Shown piece after piece: positions 15,421-27,296 of a stretch of DNA of 64,000 nucleotides. Both the position numbers and the translations under genes were made by a program. Positions within the stretch are counted from its first letter, which is position 1; every line of letters begins with the position of its first letter. The notes beneath the pieces were generated by a model, which saw only the letters and a program-made list of their open reading frames with translations, had not been told where the DNA came from and made no database searches. Source of the DNA: Leptospira weilii (GTDB lineage: Bacteria; Spirochaetota; Leptospiria; Leptospirales; Leptospiraceae); NCBI RefSeq assembly GCF_006874765.1, contig NZ_CP040841.1, positions 61,001 through 125,000 of the forward strand, given 5' to 3'.

Positions 15421-16149
15421 TTATTGGCAGAATTCTTTCATATTATCATAGACGTCAGTATTGCCTAATTCCCCCGCTTTACTCAGATCACTACAACCGG
15501 AATCTTTATTTCCTAACCCAATTTTGCCCAGTCCTCTAAGTTGATACGCTTCGGCAAAATTTGGTTTTAGTTTTATCGCGATGTTTAAATCGCGAATCGC
15601 CCCACGGGGATCATTGCAAAGTGCCCGAAACAATGATCTAGAATAATAGGCTGAGGAACTTTTCGGATTTAACTCAATTGCCTTATTACAATACTGAATA
15701 CCTTTTGTAGGATCTTCTCCATTGGCATGAGAATAACAAGCACCCGAATAGAAATCAGAATTTTTTGGTTCTGCTTCAATGGCGTTTAAATAATAATCAA
15801 TTGCCTTTTCTCTTTGCCGAAGAGAAAACATTAACCTACCTAAATTTGCAAATGCTTGTCCAAACTTTGGATTGATCTCCGTCGCTTTTAGATACAATGT
15901 TTCTGCATTCTCAAAATCCTGATCCATTTCGGCAATGTATCCCCGAGAAAAATATCCGTAATCTGATTCAGGAGAAAGTTCTATAATCTTTTTTCTCAGT
16001 TCCCTTTTCTCTGCTTCGTTTAACGTTTTCATGGATTGATCGAATAACTTTTTTGCCTCATTTCGATTTGTATCCGTGGCAAATAAAACGAATGAAACAA
16101 AAAGGATCAGAATAAATTTCTTCACGACGTAACTCCTAATTTTTAACAA
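15421..16149 (-). CDS. Secreted TPR-repeat protein
   Basis: The 242-residue product has an N-terminal hydrophobic signal (FILILFVSFVLFAT) and then four to five tetratricopeptide repeats, for example GYFSRGYIAEMDQDFENAET, AFANLGRLMFSLRQREKAID, SAYYSRSLFRALCNDPRGAI and AYQLRGLGKIGLGNKDSGCS. TPR proteins bind other proteins. Such a protein is not part of a usual Mu-like set; it sits in the control region as cargo and may alter the host envelope in the lysogen. Cysteines occur in the repeats and at the C-terminus. Start at 16149 chosen as the first codon of the open frame; MLKIRSYVVKK precedes the signal. Confidence 0.78.
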   Translation of the reverse strand: MLKIRSYVVKKFILILFVSFVLFATDTNRNEAKKLFDQSMKTLNEAEKRELRKKIIELSPESDYGYFSRGYIAEMDQDFENAETLYLKATEINPKFGQAFANLGRLMFSLRQREKAIDYYLNAIEAEPKNSDFYSGACYSHANGEDPTKGIQYCNKAIELNPKSSSAYYSRSLFRALCNDPRGAIRDLNIAIKLKPNFAEAYQLRGLGKIGLGNKDSGCSDLSKAGELGNTDVYDNMKEFCQ

Positions 16150-16237
16150 GAATGAAATTAAGGATGAGCCATTAGCTGAAAATCCTAAAAAAAGGGAAAA
16201 TCAAAAATCAATCCGTCGGATTGTAAAAGGAAAACAC

Positions 16238-16381
16238 ATGATTCAAAAAATTAGTAATTTATTACACGAATTCGTCCGGGACTTACGCGCAGGCATTCCA
16301 ACGCCCAAACTCATTGAAATTTATACGGGAAAATTTATTCGGGCGTTTCGGGAGGAAACATCCGATCAAAAACCGTCTTAA
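16238..16381 (+). CDS. Small hypothetical protein (47 aa) between cargo and repressor genes
   Basis: An ATG at 16238 with AAAGGAAAA upstream opens a 47-codon frame ([20 protein letters not shown]...) ending at TAA 16381. The peptide is amphipathic and helical. It converges with the repressor-like gene and overlaps its end by 47 bases on the opposite strand. Codon use looks protein-like, but there is no family match that I know of, so it may be a small phage protein or chance. Confidence 0.4.
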   Translation: MIQKISNLLHEFVRDLRAGIPTPKLIEIYTGKFIRAFREETSDQKPS

Positions 16382-16790
16382 ATAAGGCAAAATCCGACTG
16401 ATCTAAATCTAAAATTCGTTCGATTATTTTTTGAATTTTTTTCGCCTCGATTTGTTTCACGAAAATCCTTTCTCGATCTATTTTCTCAAATAATTCATCG
16501 TGGCCCGTATTTAGCAACTGCCACGCCCCCGGTGAAAAACGTTTTTCTCCTTCTCCCAAAATCAACCAAAACGGGTTATATCCGAAACTTTTCATCAATC
16601 CATAGGCGAGTTCGAAAGGAATTTGCCTAATTCCTGCCATATAGTTCGCTACAGCTGTTGCCGTCACCCCGCCTATCCGTGCAATTTTTGCTTTTTTCAG
16701 ACTTTGTTCTTCGGCTATAATCCGCAGTCGGTCCGCCTGAGTTGCAATTTTCTCACTATTATTCATCTTTTTGATTGACTCTTGACTCAC
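16335..16790 (-). CDS. Xre-family repressor-like protein
   Basis: The 151-residue protein has an N-terminal helix-turn-helix of the Cro/CI type ([40 protein letters not shown]) and a helix-rich C-terminal part. The segment [20 protein letters not shown] resembles that of the second repressor in the region (FNINPLWLLTGEGPMFASAE), so the two are related. No LexA-type protease domain is seen. It would bind an operator in the control region. It reads leftwards, opposite to the small gene at 16954. Confidence 0.75.
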   Translation of the reverse strand: MSQESIKKMNNSEKIATQADRLRIIAEEQSLKKAKIARIGGVTATAVANYMAGIRQIPFELAYGLMKSFGYNPFWLILGEGEKRFSPGAWQLLNTGHDELFEKIDRERIFVKQIEAKKIQKIIERILDLDQSDFALFKTVFDRMFPPETPE

Positions 16791-16908
16791 AAATTACAGA
16801 TTACAAACAGTTGTGATATAGATATTTTATCGGATTTATTTTGTCATAATAGAAGATTTTTTCAAATAAATACGCTTATTAAATTAACTTTTTGTACCAT
16901 GCTACAGG

Positions 16909-16914
16909 TATAAT
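16909..16914 (+). promoter_or_regulatory. Candidate -10 box (TATAAT)
   Basis: GGTATAATTTG at this place has a perfect -10 hexamer on the plus strand, 40 bases before the small gene at 16954. No good -35 box is visible at the right distance. It may drive the plus-strand gene that lies between the two repressor genes. Confidence 0.35.
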
Positions 16915-16953
16915 TTGAGCACGTTTTTGGTGGGAAGGGAATGGGTTGGATAG

Positions 16954-17118
16954 ATGGATATGCAAAATAGAGCGGAGTTAGAAATTTTACTCTTAGAAAA
17001 CCGAATAGAAAAAGTCGTAGACAAATGTATCAGACATAATCCGCAAAGCTTAATTCCCGAAATCGCGGCAGAAGTTTGGGCATGGTCGATAGAATTATTC
17101 AACCATAGTCATTCGTAA
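16954..17118 (+). CDS. Small hypothetical protein (54 aa) between the two repressors
   Basis: ATG at 16954 opens a 54-codon frame (MDMQNRAELEILLLENRIEK...) that ends with TAA at 17118, ten bases before the end of the convergent repressor gene. The product is acidic, helical and contains two Trp in a VWAWSIELF segment. It has a possible promoter (TATAAT at 16909) and is preceded by GGGAAGGGAATGGG. I know no family. It may be a modulator of the neighbouring repressor, but that is only inferred from place. Confidence 0.45.
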   Translation: MDMQNRAELEILLLENRIEKVVDKCIRHNPQSLIPEIAAEVWAWSIELFNHSHS

Positions 17119-17127
17119 ATATATTCC

Positions 17128-17502
17128 CTATTTTTCCATAAAGGTTTTTAGAATCCCTTCCACCTGATCAAGCTTTGATTCTGGAATTTTTTCGAGAATC
17201 GTTATGATTTTTCGCAGTTTTGGCAAAGGTCTCAAGCGATGTAAAAGACCAAATTCAGCATTCAATCGATTCGATCTATCTACATCCTCCGCGCTGGCAA
17301 ACATAGGACCTTCGCCTGTCAATAGCCAAAGCGGATTAATATTAAACTCCGTTCGCATTGCAAGGATTGTCTTATGACTGGGTTTTTTTGATCGTCCGGT
17401 CAACAAATCATTCAACGATCCATGGGAAATCCCCAATTTTGTTGCAAAATCTATCTGAGTTAATCCGGAATCCTCATAGATTTTTTTTATACGAGAATTC
17501 AT
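17128..17502 (-). CDS. Xre-family phage repressor (CI-like)
   Basis: From ATG 17502 the product has 124 residues (MNSRIKKIYEDSGLTQIDFA...). An upstream GTG-type start would put the first residues inside the operator, so the ATG is preferred. The HTH reads SGLTQIDFATKLGISHGSLN with DLLTGRSKKPS, a classic Xre fold. A C-terminal helix (about 85 to 124) may dimerise. The gene diverges from the Ner-like gene, and two palindromic operator-like sites lie at 17508-17556 between them, so autoregulation and silencing of the early promoter are likely, as for repressor c in Mu. Confidence 0.82.
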   Translation of the reverse strand: MNSRIKKIYEDSGLTQIDFATKLGISHGSLNDLLTGRSKKPSHKTILAMRTEFNINPLWLLTGEGPMFASAEDVDRSNRLNAEFGLLHRLRPLPKLRKIITILEKIPESKLDQVEGILKTFMEK

Positions 17503-17507
17503 AAAAA

Positions 17508-17556
17508 TGTCGGTAATACCGTAATTTTCTCTTGACAATTGTCGGTGATGCCGAAA
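17508..17556. promoter_or_regulatory. Twin operator-like palindromes and early promoter region
   Basis: Two near-identical 17-mers, TGTCGGTAATACCGTAA (17508-17524) and TGTCGGTGATGCCGAAA (17540-17556), share the consensus TGTCGGTRATRCCGWAA, each with an inverted core CGGTRATRCCG. They are 32 bp apart, about three helical turns, and lie directly before the repressor start. A plus-strand TTGACA (17532-17537) lies between them, suggesting that bound repressor blocks a rightward promoter; TTGTCA on the other strand could serve the repressor. Confidence 0.7.
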
Positions 17557-17567
17557 TGGTCATTCCA

Positions 17568-17585
17568 GGCGGGAGAGTTCCCGCC
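17568..17585. repeat. 7-bp inverted repeat in early leader
   Basis: GGCGGGA (17568-17574), a 4-base loop and TCCCGCC (17579-17585) form a GC-rich hairpin between the operators and the first early gene. There is no T tract, so it is more likely an RNA structure or binding site than a terminator. Confidence 0.5.
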
Positions 17586-17689
17586 AAAACTCGGCAAAAT
17601 CTGACACAATACTGCTATCCGTAACATAGAGACAGTATCGTCAATGTGAGCCGAATCGCAAACAAAAAACGGAGTTAAAGGGCGGCCTT

Positions 17690-17919
<230 letters not shown>

Positions 17920-17923
<4 letters not shown>

Positions 17924-18264
17924 AAACAAAAACGCAACCTCAAACTACGTGGACTGAACCAAAACGTTGGGAAGTTTTCGAACCTACTAACGAAATTCAG
18001 CGCAAGGCCGCAACCGCCTACTGCAACGCAAAAATATATGCCGATCTAACGGACGTTCCAATCGATTTTCTGTTTCTCGCGGATCGACACAGACAACTGA
18101 ATACCCAACACATTCCTTACGTGCGAATCGATATTCCTTCGCATACTGATTTTGCTGTGTATGTTCATGTTTGGATCGTTGCTAAACAATCACTACGGTT
18201 ACGCGATGAGATTCAAGCCATAGAGAAAGAACTCAATTCCAAAAAACGGAGACGGATAGCGTGA
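17920..18264 (+). CDS. Hypothetical early phage protein (114 aa)
   Basis: The product (MKTKTQPQTTWTEPKRWEVF...) has a mixed alpha/beta middle (YVRIDIPSHTDFAVYVHVWI) and a basic helical end (ELNSKKRRRIA). It overlaps both neighbours by 4 bases, so it belongs to the early operon. No family is recognised. Confidence 0.6.
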
Positions 18265-18551
18265 TGCACCACAACATAACCGGAGCCGCTTCTAACATAC
18301 AAACTTCTTCTTCGGATATGCTCTCAGATTTTGAAGAAACGCTGATCTCAAACGTGGCGGACTCAGTAAAGGAGAAATTTCCGACGTTCGATTGGAGACG
18401 AGACGATCATAGCGAGATGAGCGATAAGCAAATCGTCGCTCTCTATCTGGTAAAAAACGACATCGCCCAAATCTGCGGAAATGATAAGGAAGCGATCCAG
18501 GAGTTTATGAGTATTCTCGAATATATTTTTGATGAGGAGTTCTCAGAATGA
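18261..18551 (+). CDS. Hypothetical early phage protein (96 aa)
   Basis: The acidic, helix-rich product (starts at GTG 18261 or ATG 18264) contains LSDFEETLISNVADSVKEKF and ends FMSILEYIFDEEFSE. It is coupled to the genes before and after by 4-base overlaps. No family is recognised; the acidic C-terminus could be DNA-mimic-like, but this is speculation. Confidence 0.6.
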   Translation: MMHHNITGAASNIQTSSSDMLSDFEETLISNVADSVKEKFPTFDWRRDDHSEMSDKQIVALYLVKNDIAQICGNDKEAIQEFMSILEYIFDEEFSE

Positions 18552-18767
18552 TGACACAATATAAACTCGAATATCTGAAACGTAGTCTCTATCTCTCGAA
18601 AAAAAACGACGGGCGATAATTCACTCAGAACGGAAACGGAAATTATAGATATCCTACTCACTCGATGCGCACTCATGGAGGAATATCAAAAACAACATGA
18701 TATTTCCGATCAATTCTATGATTGGCGGATGGATCAAAATATCGGTACGGAGGCATACACACGATGA
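18548..18767 (+). pseudogene. Frameshifted early protein, paralogue of the next gene
   Basis: ATG at 18548 overlaps the upstream stop but runs only 23 codons (to 18619) in frame. An A8 run at 18599-18606 lies just before; with one A fewer the frame would continue as TTGDNSLRTETEIIDILLTR and on to TGA at 18765-18767, which overlaps the next ATG by 4 bases exactly as all other genes in this operon do. The rebuilt protein (about 72 residues, LKRSLYLSKK ... EIIDILLTRCALMEEY) resembles the next product (LLRRSILLSRLYKK ... EIIECLLTRSAILDAF). Either a disabling frameshift or slippage on A8. Confidence 0.65.
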
Positions 18768-18985
18768 CAGTTAGCGAACGTATCTCTCTACTTCGGAGAA
18801 GTATTCTGCTGTCGAGACTTTATAAAAAGGACGGAAGTAGACGAAACCATATAGAAATCATCGAGTGTCTTCTGACTCGGAGTGCGATACTGGATGCGTT
18901 TCTCGAGGACCGGGAACTAAAAGGCAAATTCTCAGAGTGGTCGAATGAAAATTTAATTCAGGAGAGAACTAACAATGAAGCCTAA
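18764..18985 (+). CDS. Hypothetical early protein, paralogue of frameshifted upstream gene
   Basis: From ATG 18764 (4-base overlap with the upstream frame) the product has 73 residues, MTVSERISLLRRSILLSRLY and so on, basic then acidic, with the motif HIEIIECLLTRSAILDAFLE. It is related to the frameshifted gene just before it, so the pair is a tandem duplication. No known family. It overlaps the next small gene by 11 bases. Confidence 0.65.
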   Translation: MTVSERISLLRRSILLSRLYKKDGSRRNHIEIIECLLTRSAILDAFLEDRELKGKFSEWSNENLIQERTNNEA

Positions 18986-19154
18986 TCTATGTGTTTATTG
19001 CGGAGAACAGAGACAACTTTTTCAAAACTATCTTTGTTCAAAATGTCTTCGACCAAACATGCAACGAGGATCGGCAACGATCAATAACATCCGTCCGTTT
19101 ATACCAAAAACGAATCTGATAGCAATTAAAAACTTTCCGGACGGTGCCGCATGA
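18975..19154 (+). CDS. Small zinc-ribbon-like protein (59 aa)
   Basis: ATG at 18975 opens a frame to TGA at 19154, overlapping the gene before by 11 bases and the next by 4. The N-terminus MKPNLCVYCGEQRQLFQNYL is followed by CSKC, giving two Cys pairs (CVYC and CSKC) 12 residues apart, a compact zinc-binding knuckle. Such small phage proteins often bind DNA or RNA polymerase. The tail is basic and unstructured. Function unknown. Confidence 0.65.
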   Translation: MKPNLCVYCGEQRQLFQNYLCSKCLRPNMQRGSATINNIRPFIPKTNLIAIKNFPDGAA

Positions 19155-19375
19155 ATACGCCCAAAAAAGAAAAAATACAAAAAACTCTAAAAATAACGAA
19201 ACGAGTTTTCGAAGAGTGCTGGAGGGAAATCCCAGAATACATGGCCAAAAAATTATCTGCTATCGAGTTGGCCGAATACATTCAGCGCCATATCCTCCCC
19301 GTAGTTACTAGAAGAATGTTATCAAACCCTTATATTCAATATAAGGCGAGTAGGCGCCTGATCGCGATCGCATAA
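19151..19375 (+). CDS. Hypothetical early protein (74 aa), basic
   Basis: A small, very basic helical protein (MNTPKKEKIQKTLKITKRVF...) with overlaps of 4 bases and 1 base to its neighbours. The middle reads WREIPEYMAKKLSAIELAEY. No family is recognised. Charge suggests nucleic acid binding. Confidence 0.6.
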   Translation: MNTPKKEKIQKTLKITKRVFEECWREIPEYMAKKLSAIELAEYIQRHILPVVTRRMLSNPYIQYKASRRLIAIA

Positions 19376-19791
19376 TGAAAAAAGAAAGCCGGGTTTTACT
19401 CAACGGAAAGCTAATCCATCGAGGCGATCTTTGGCGTCGCGGGCGAGTCATGTCCGAGCGCATTGGGCTGATCGTTATCGAGAGCAAGATGACCCTGCGG
19501 GACATCGCATGGTATTATTCCAAAAAGTGTCAACATATAACACCGGGATCTAACTATATGTTGACATTCGATCCAGCGGTCCTTTCCCACACGATAAAAG
19601 GGACTCGAAACACACAACGCTACGTGAAAGCAATAGAGGAGTCTTGGGGGCTTCCGATTGAGAATGTTCGCCGTATCTACCGTGAGGATAAGGAACGAGA
19701 AAGATTAGGAGAACCCTATAGTAGAGAAGAAATTCAGACATTCGCAAATTGGTATATTCAGATTTTAAAAATAAAAAGGGCGGCGTCATGA
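19375..19791 (+). CDS. Putative DNA-binding early protein (138 aa)
   Basis: The basic product contains MTLRDIAWYYSKKCQHITPG and SHTIKGTRNTQRYVKAIEES, followed by WGLPIENVRRIYREDKERER. The order of segments recalls an atypical Xre-like helix-turn-helix (recognition part SHTIKGTRNTQRYV). It overlaps the next gene by 4 bases (ATGA). Role in early regulation is a guess. Confidence 0.55.
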   Translation: MKKESRVLLNGKLIHRGDLWRRGRVMSERIGLIVIESKMTLRDIAWYYSKKCQHITPGSNYMLTFDPAVLSHTIKGTRNTQRYVKAIEESWGLPIENVRRIYREDKERERLGEPYSREEIQTFANWYIQILKIKRAAS

Positions 19792-20363
19792 ACCCACTAA
19801 AATCTAAACCGAAAACAAAAAACATAGATTTAACGATTTTGAAGGTATTTCTCACGTATCCGTCAATTTTTAGACATTATGCCGATGTCGCGCTCCTCAC
19901 ATCGAACCAGGGAAAAATCCGGACGATACATCGCTCCTTGGAAAGGCTGTATCAGGCGGAACTTCTCAAAAAATATAGATTCAGTTCTTATCTAAACGCC
20001 GAACTAATCAATTCTCTCTACGGTAAAAAAACAGCTCTGCGGGAAAATCTTTCATCATCCACAGAATATTCAACAGACCGCACCGTTGGAATAGAACTGC
20101 AACTGATCAAACACTTCATTTCGGATACATCCGGTCTTTGGACAATAACCGAACTTGCTCTTTTGCTGGCTCGATCCAGTGCAACGATTCAACACAACCT
20201 CAACGCGTTAGTCGAACACGGCTTAGTGATGCGTAACGCGGTGGACAATTTGAAAAACAAAACAAACCCGGTGCAGTATAAACTCGCCCCCGATTTCGCA
20301 ATGAACTTATCTTCCGATAAACCAAAAATTTTGAAAACTATTCAGGAGACAATCACACAATGA
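19788..20363 (+). CDS. Winged-helix protein (191 aa)
   Basis: Start is taken at ATG 19788, in the ATGA overlap. Two winged-helix-like regions can be seen: DLTILKVFLTYPSIFRHYAD with IRTIHRSLERLYQAELLKKY, and ELQLIKHFISDTSGLWTITE with ARSSATIQHNLNALVEHGLV. The pattern is that of MarR/replication-initiator-type wHTH pairs. The second half ends NPVQYKLAPDFAMN, a typical wing. The protein probably binds DNA; it lies two genes before the transposase. Confidence 0.6.
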   Translation: MNPLKSKPKTKNIDLTILKVFLTYPSIFRHYADVALLTSNQGKIRTIHRSLERLYQAELLKKYRFSSYLNAELINSLYGKKTALRENLSSSTEYSTDRTVGIELQLIKHFISDTSGLWTITELALLLARSSATIQHNLNALVEHGLVMRNAVDNLKNKTNPVQYKLAPDFAMNLSSDKPKILKTIQETITQ

Positions 20364-21220
20364 ATTTAGAAATATCAGACAGCAATATAGAAAATGCTCT
20401 CGTTCCAAAGACCGGCGGAGATTCGGAACGAGAACTATTAGCCAGAGCCATTTATTTGAGTCAGAGGATTCAAAGTAATCTCATCGCATTCTGTTTTGAC
20501 TTAAAGGAGATGAGGGATCATAAACTTTTCACAAGATTAGGATTCGAGACATTCAAAGATTACCTACAAGCAACGATGCCCAAGTTTATCCCCATCAGTT
20601 TTGCAAAAAATATGCTGATGCTGTCGGACAAGATGAGCGAGGAAGAATACTCCGGAGTGGATCAGGATCAGATAAAGGCATTAGCCAAAATTGCGTCCGA
20701 TTCGGATGTATATAAAATTACAGGAATGGGAACCGTTCATTTACTCGACGGCAAAGAACTTACTATCGAGGAATACGAGTCGATCCGTGCGGAAGAGATC
20801 GCACAGAACACGAAAACGTATCGTGAAGCGATTAAAGTTGTCGAGGAACATAAAGAACTAACAAAAGAAAAGTCTCGCTTAGAACGTGATCTTGAGGTCA
20901 ACGAGAGTTTAATCGAAAAACAATCCGACAAGATAAAAAGCCTTAGCGAAGCAATCGATTATATCGCGAAAGAAAAAGGAACCGAATCCGATTTGATCGC
21001 AACGGTCACCACAAAGGTCGGAGCCTCGAAAAGAGTTATGGAACTCCTTCTGTCCATAGAACAAGCAGTAGTTGAGATCAATAATATCGACGATTCTTTG
21101 AAGGCGGACTCGGACGTCGCCGGTTCTGTTTTGCAACTCGAAACGATGTTCAAACTGGCAGGAACAAAACTCAACAACGTTTGGACTCCTTACTTCTTTG
21201 CGATTCAGGATCACGAATAA
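20360..21220 (+). CDS. Coiled-coil early protein (286 aa)
   Basis: The product begins with an acidic segment, then a helical domain with KLFTRLGFETFKDYLQATMP and KNMLMLSDKMSEEEY, reminiscent of DUF3102-like plasmid/phage proteins. From about residue 150 to 205 it is a long charged coiled coil (EHKELTKEKSRLERDLEVNE...). It directly precedes the transposase gene. Role unknown; oligomerisation is likely. Confidence 0.6.
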   Translation: MNLEISDSNIENALVPKTGGDSERELLARAIYLSQRIQSNLIAFCFDLKEMRDHKLFTRLGFETFKDYLQATMPKFIPISFAKNMLMLSDKMSEEEYSGVDQDQIKALAKIASDSDVYKITGMGTVHLLDGKELTIEEYESIRAEEIAQNTKTYREAIKVVEEHKELTKEKSRLERDLEVNESLIEKQSDKIKSLSEAIDYIAKEKGTESDLIATVTTKVGASKRVMELLLSIEQAVVEINNIDDSLKADSDVAGSVLQLETMFKLAGTKLNNVWTPYFFAIQDHE

Positions 21221-21231
21221 GAAGGTTTATC

Positions 21232-22935
<1,704 letters not shown>

Positions 22936-22963
22936 GCAATTTTAAATTTAGGAGTTATTACAA

Positions 22964-23176
22964 ATGAAGGGAAAAGAAGAAAAATCACACATAAAGAGCA
23001 TTGCGTTAATTAAAAAATGCATTCAGGGGTTTCCCATTTCTACGTCTCGCGCAATTGTTATGGCGGAAAGAGAAGGAATAATTCCGATCGGAAAATACAA
23101 ACGTTCTACAGTTGATCGTTTGCTAATTAAATACGGATTTTCGACACGATTAAAAACTGTTTCAACTGGTAAATGA
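22964..23176 (+). CDS. Stand-alone paralogue of a transposase DNA-binding segment
   Basis: The 70-residue protein aligns with residues about 84 to 142 of the transposase encoded just upstream: ISTSRAIVMAEREGIIPIGK versus VSTELAITAAENEGLIPRGK, then YKRSTVDRLLIKYGFSTRLK versus YTRSTADRLLNQLGISTKLI. It lacks the catalytic core. It lies between the transposase and MuB-like genes and overlaps the longer possible frame of the latter. It could compete with the transposase at phage ends or regulate transcription, as Mu repressor shares its DNA-binding domain with MuA. Role inferred. Confidence 0.75.
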   Translation: MKGKEEKSHIKSIALIKKCIQGFPISTSRAIVMAEREGIIPIGKYKRSTVDRLLIKYGFSTRLKTVSTGK

Positions 23177-23190
23177 AGGAGTTACTACAA

Positions 23191-24532
<1,342 letters not shown>

Positions 24533-24545
24533 AAGGAGCGACGTT

Positions 24546-24728
<183 letters not shown>

Positions 24729-25280
24729 ACTGCCGGATAATCTCTATAAAAATCGCGCCGATCTCACCCAAGCTGTAGCAGAGCTTGGGGAGACCAAACG
24801 CGAGAGAGATCGTATCAAAAGCGAGGTAGACGACCAAATCAGCCAGCTTACGACAGAACTCCAAACTGAACTTACCCCGCTGGATTTAAAAATCCAGCAC
24901 ATTGTTTCTGGTATTAAGCTCTACGTTGACACGAACAAGGACGAACTATTCCCAGATCCGGAGTATCGGACTTGTAAACTGCCAACAGGAGAGTTGAAAC
25001 TTCGAAAAGTCCCGGCTTCGGTGAAGACTCGTACGTCCTCGAAACTATTCGAAAAGATTCTCTCAGAAAACGGTCTTTTGGAAAAGTTCAATAATCTCGT
25101 TTCAAAATTGGGCGGAATCTATCTCCGCGTAAAATTGGAACTGAATAAAGAAAAAATCTTAGCAGAACCTCTGAGGGCAACGCAAAAGATCGGAGTCCAG
25201 TTAAACGAGGAAAACGAACGTTTATATATCACTCCGAGTGAAATTGACGCCGAAATCGAAGCCGTGGGAGATGCCGCTTA

Positions 25281-25844
25281 ATGGTCCTTCCGCCTATTTC
25301 AGAAGTTACTTACTCAAATTTGCTCTCCGTCGTGGAGAGCTTTTTGAAATCTCGTGAGAGATCCTATTTCAGAAGTATTCAAAAAGAGACGATTGCTCTG
25401 AATCAGTTTATGAACAATGGAATTCCGGCTCCTAACGTTCTCGATCTTCTCGAAAAATTGATCGCGATCCGAAAGCACCCTAAGTTCGGAAAGGAATCCT
25501 TTTGGATTTCCGCAACGGAAAATATTTCCGGAGCTTATGCGTATATGCACAAAATTGAAACTGTTCACGCGGCGATCTGGCCCGAAGCAGAAAAACGTAA
25601 AGAAGAACAGAATTTGAAAGATCCGAAACTCGGATGGAAAGCGTTCTTAGAATTCTCTAAGCAACTCAGCCGTGAACTTCAACACGAAATAAAGAATCTT
25701 TCGATCTTCGAAAACACAGAATCGAAGACTATACGAATTCCAGAGTGTTCCGAAAAAGCAAAACTATTTATATTCAAATTTTTTCATGAATCCAATTCAG
25801 GTTGGAAAATCAAAAAGGCGGAACCCAATGCAAACGACATTTAA
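25281..25844 (+). CDS. Hypothetical early protein (187 aa)
   Basis: The product (MVLPPISEVTYSNLLSVVES...) is helix-rich, with KLIAIRKHPKFGKESFWISA in the middle. It starts within one base of the Gam stop. No family is recognised. It is part of the small-gene block after Gam, where Mu encodes dispensable early genes. Confidence 0.6.
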   Translation: MVLPPISEVTYSNLLSVVESFLKSRERSYFRSIQKETIALNQFMNNGIPAPNVLDLLEKLIAIRKHPKFGKESFWISATENISGAYAYMHKIETVHAAIWPEAEKRKEEQNLKDPKLGWKAFLEFSKQLSRELQHEIKNLSIFENTESKTIRIPECSEKAKLFIFKFFHESNSGWKIKKAEPNANDI

Positions 25845-26013
25845 AGCACAAATAAAGATCCAGTTTGAGGATTTGGAATTTAATGATTTTTCTGACGCGG
25901 TTCTTGATGAGTATGGGGTTGTTAACATCAATACGATGACTCAATATGCAAAGAAACGACTTGGGGTATCTCAAGCAACCATCGAAAAACTGAAAGAGGA
26001 TCGTAGAGGATGA
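25828..26013 (+). CDS. Hypothetical early protein (61 aa)
   Basis: ATG 25828 (GGCGGAACCCA upstream) gives MQTTFKAQIKIQFEDLEFND and on; an in-frame ATG at 25786 lies well inside the previous gene and is less likely. The second half, VVNINTMTQYAKKRLGVSQA with TIEKLKED, looks like a helix-turn-helix, so DNA binding is possible. It overlaps the next gene by 4 bases. Confidence 0.5.
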   Translation: MQTTFKAQIKIQFEDLEFNDFSDAVLDEYGVVNINTMTQYAKKRLGVSQATIEKLKEDRRG

Positions 26014-26312
26014 AACGTCCTCTTACTGGGCACATAAATTGTTTCTCCGAGGATGGTGACGGGTTATATTGTGGACCAAGAGTCGCCGAAGAAGTTCGAG
26101 ATACGATGATTCTTGGTCGCTGTGTAAGCATGGATACCACGGAGGCTATCCAGCCGGATTTTTGGAACGCGCAAGGTTACTTTTGGTTGGAGGAGATCAG
26201 GAAAGCACAGCGCGGTGGTTCACGATTTGGAGGAAACGATGATTCAAACGTATTTTGGACGCGTTTCGTTTCTCGATCGTGGTTTTCTGATTTCGACGGT
26301 GTTTGTTTTTGA
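26010..26312 (+). CDS. Hypothetical early protein (100 aa)
   Basis: The frame starts in an ATGA overlap at 26010 ([20 protein letters not shown]) and ends at 26312. Its last 25 codons overlap the start of the next gene, including that gene's ribosome site, so this tail may be fortuitous. The N-terminal part has [20 protein letters not shown]. No family is recognised. Confidence 0.5.
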   Translation: MKRPLTGHINCFSEDGDGLYCGPRVAEEVRDTMILGRCVSMDTTEAIQPDFWNAQGYFWLEEIRKAQRGGSRFGGNDDSNVFWTRFVSRSWFSDFDGVCF

Positions 26313-26462
26313 AGCAAAATCGATCTCCCAAGTTTATCAACTCATTCAAGCTAAATTTGAAATCACCGAAGAACAAATACTGGATTTGAAAATAACAAAT
26401 CGAAAAGCAATAAAAACGCACAAAGTAAACTCTCTTAAACAATGGATGGAAAAAACAATTTA

Positions 26463-26463
<1 letters not shown>
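26239..26463 (+). CDS. Hypothetical early protein (74 aa)
   Basis: ATG 26239 follows TTTGGAGGAAACG, a strong ribosome site, and gives [20 protein letters not shown] and so on; a GTG at 26215 is in frame but less likely. The protein is a small alpha/beta unit with [20 protein letters not shown]. Its stop TAA (26461-26463) shares a base with the methyltransferase start. No family is recognised. Confidence 0.55.

Positions 26464-27288
<825 letters not shown>

Positions 27289-27296
<8 letters not shown>

Noticed and set aside
16902..17102. Minus-strand 66-codon frame between the repressors
   Set aside because: The plus strand here has a better small gene (16954-17118); the minus frame has no ribosome site and a Ser/Ile/Leu-rich random look.
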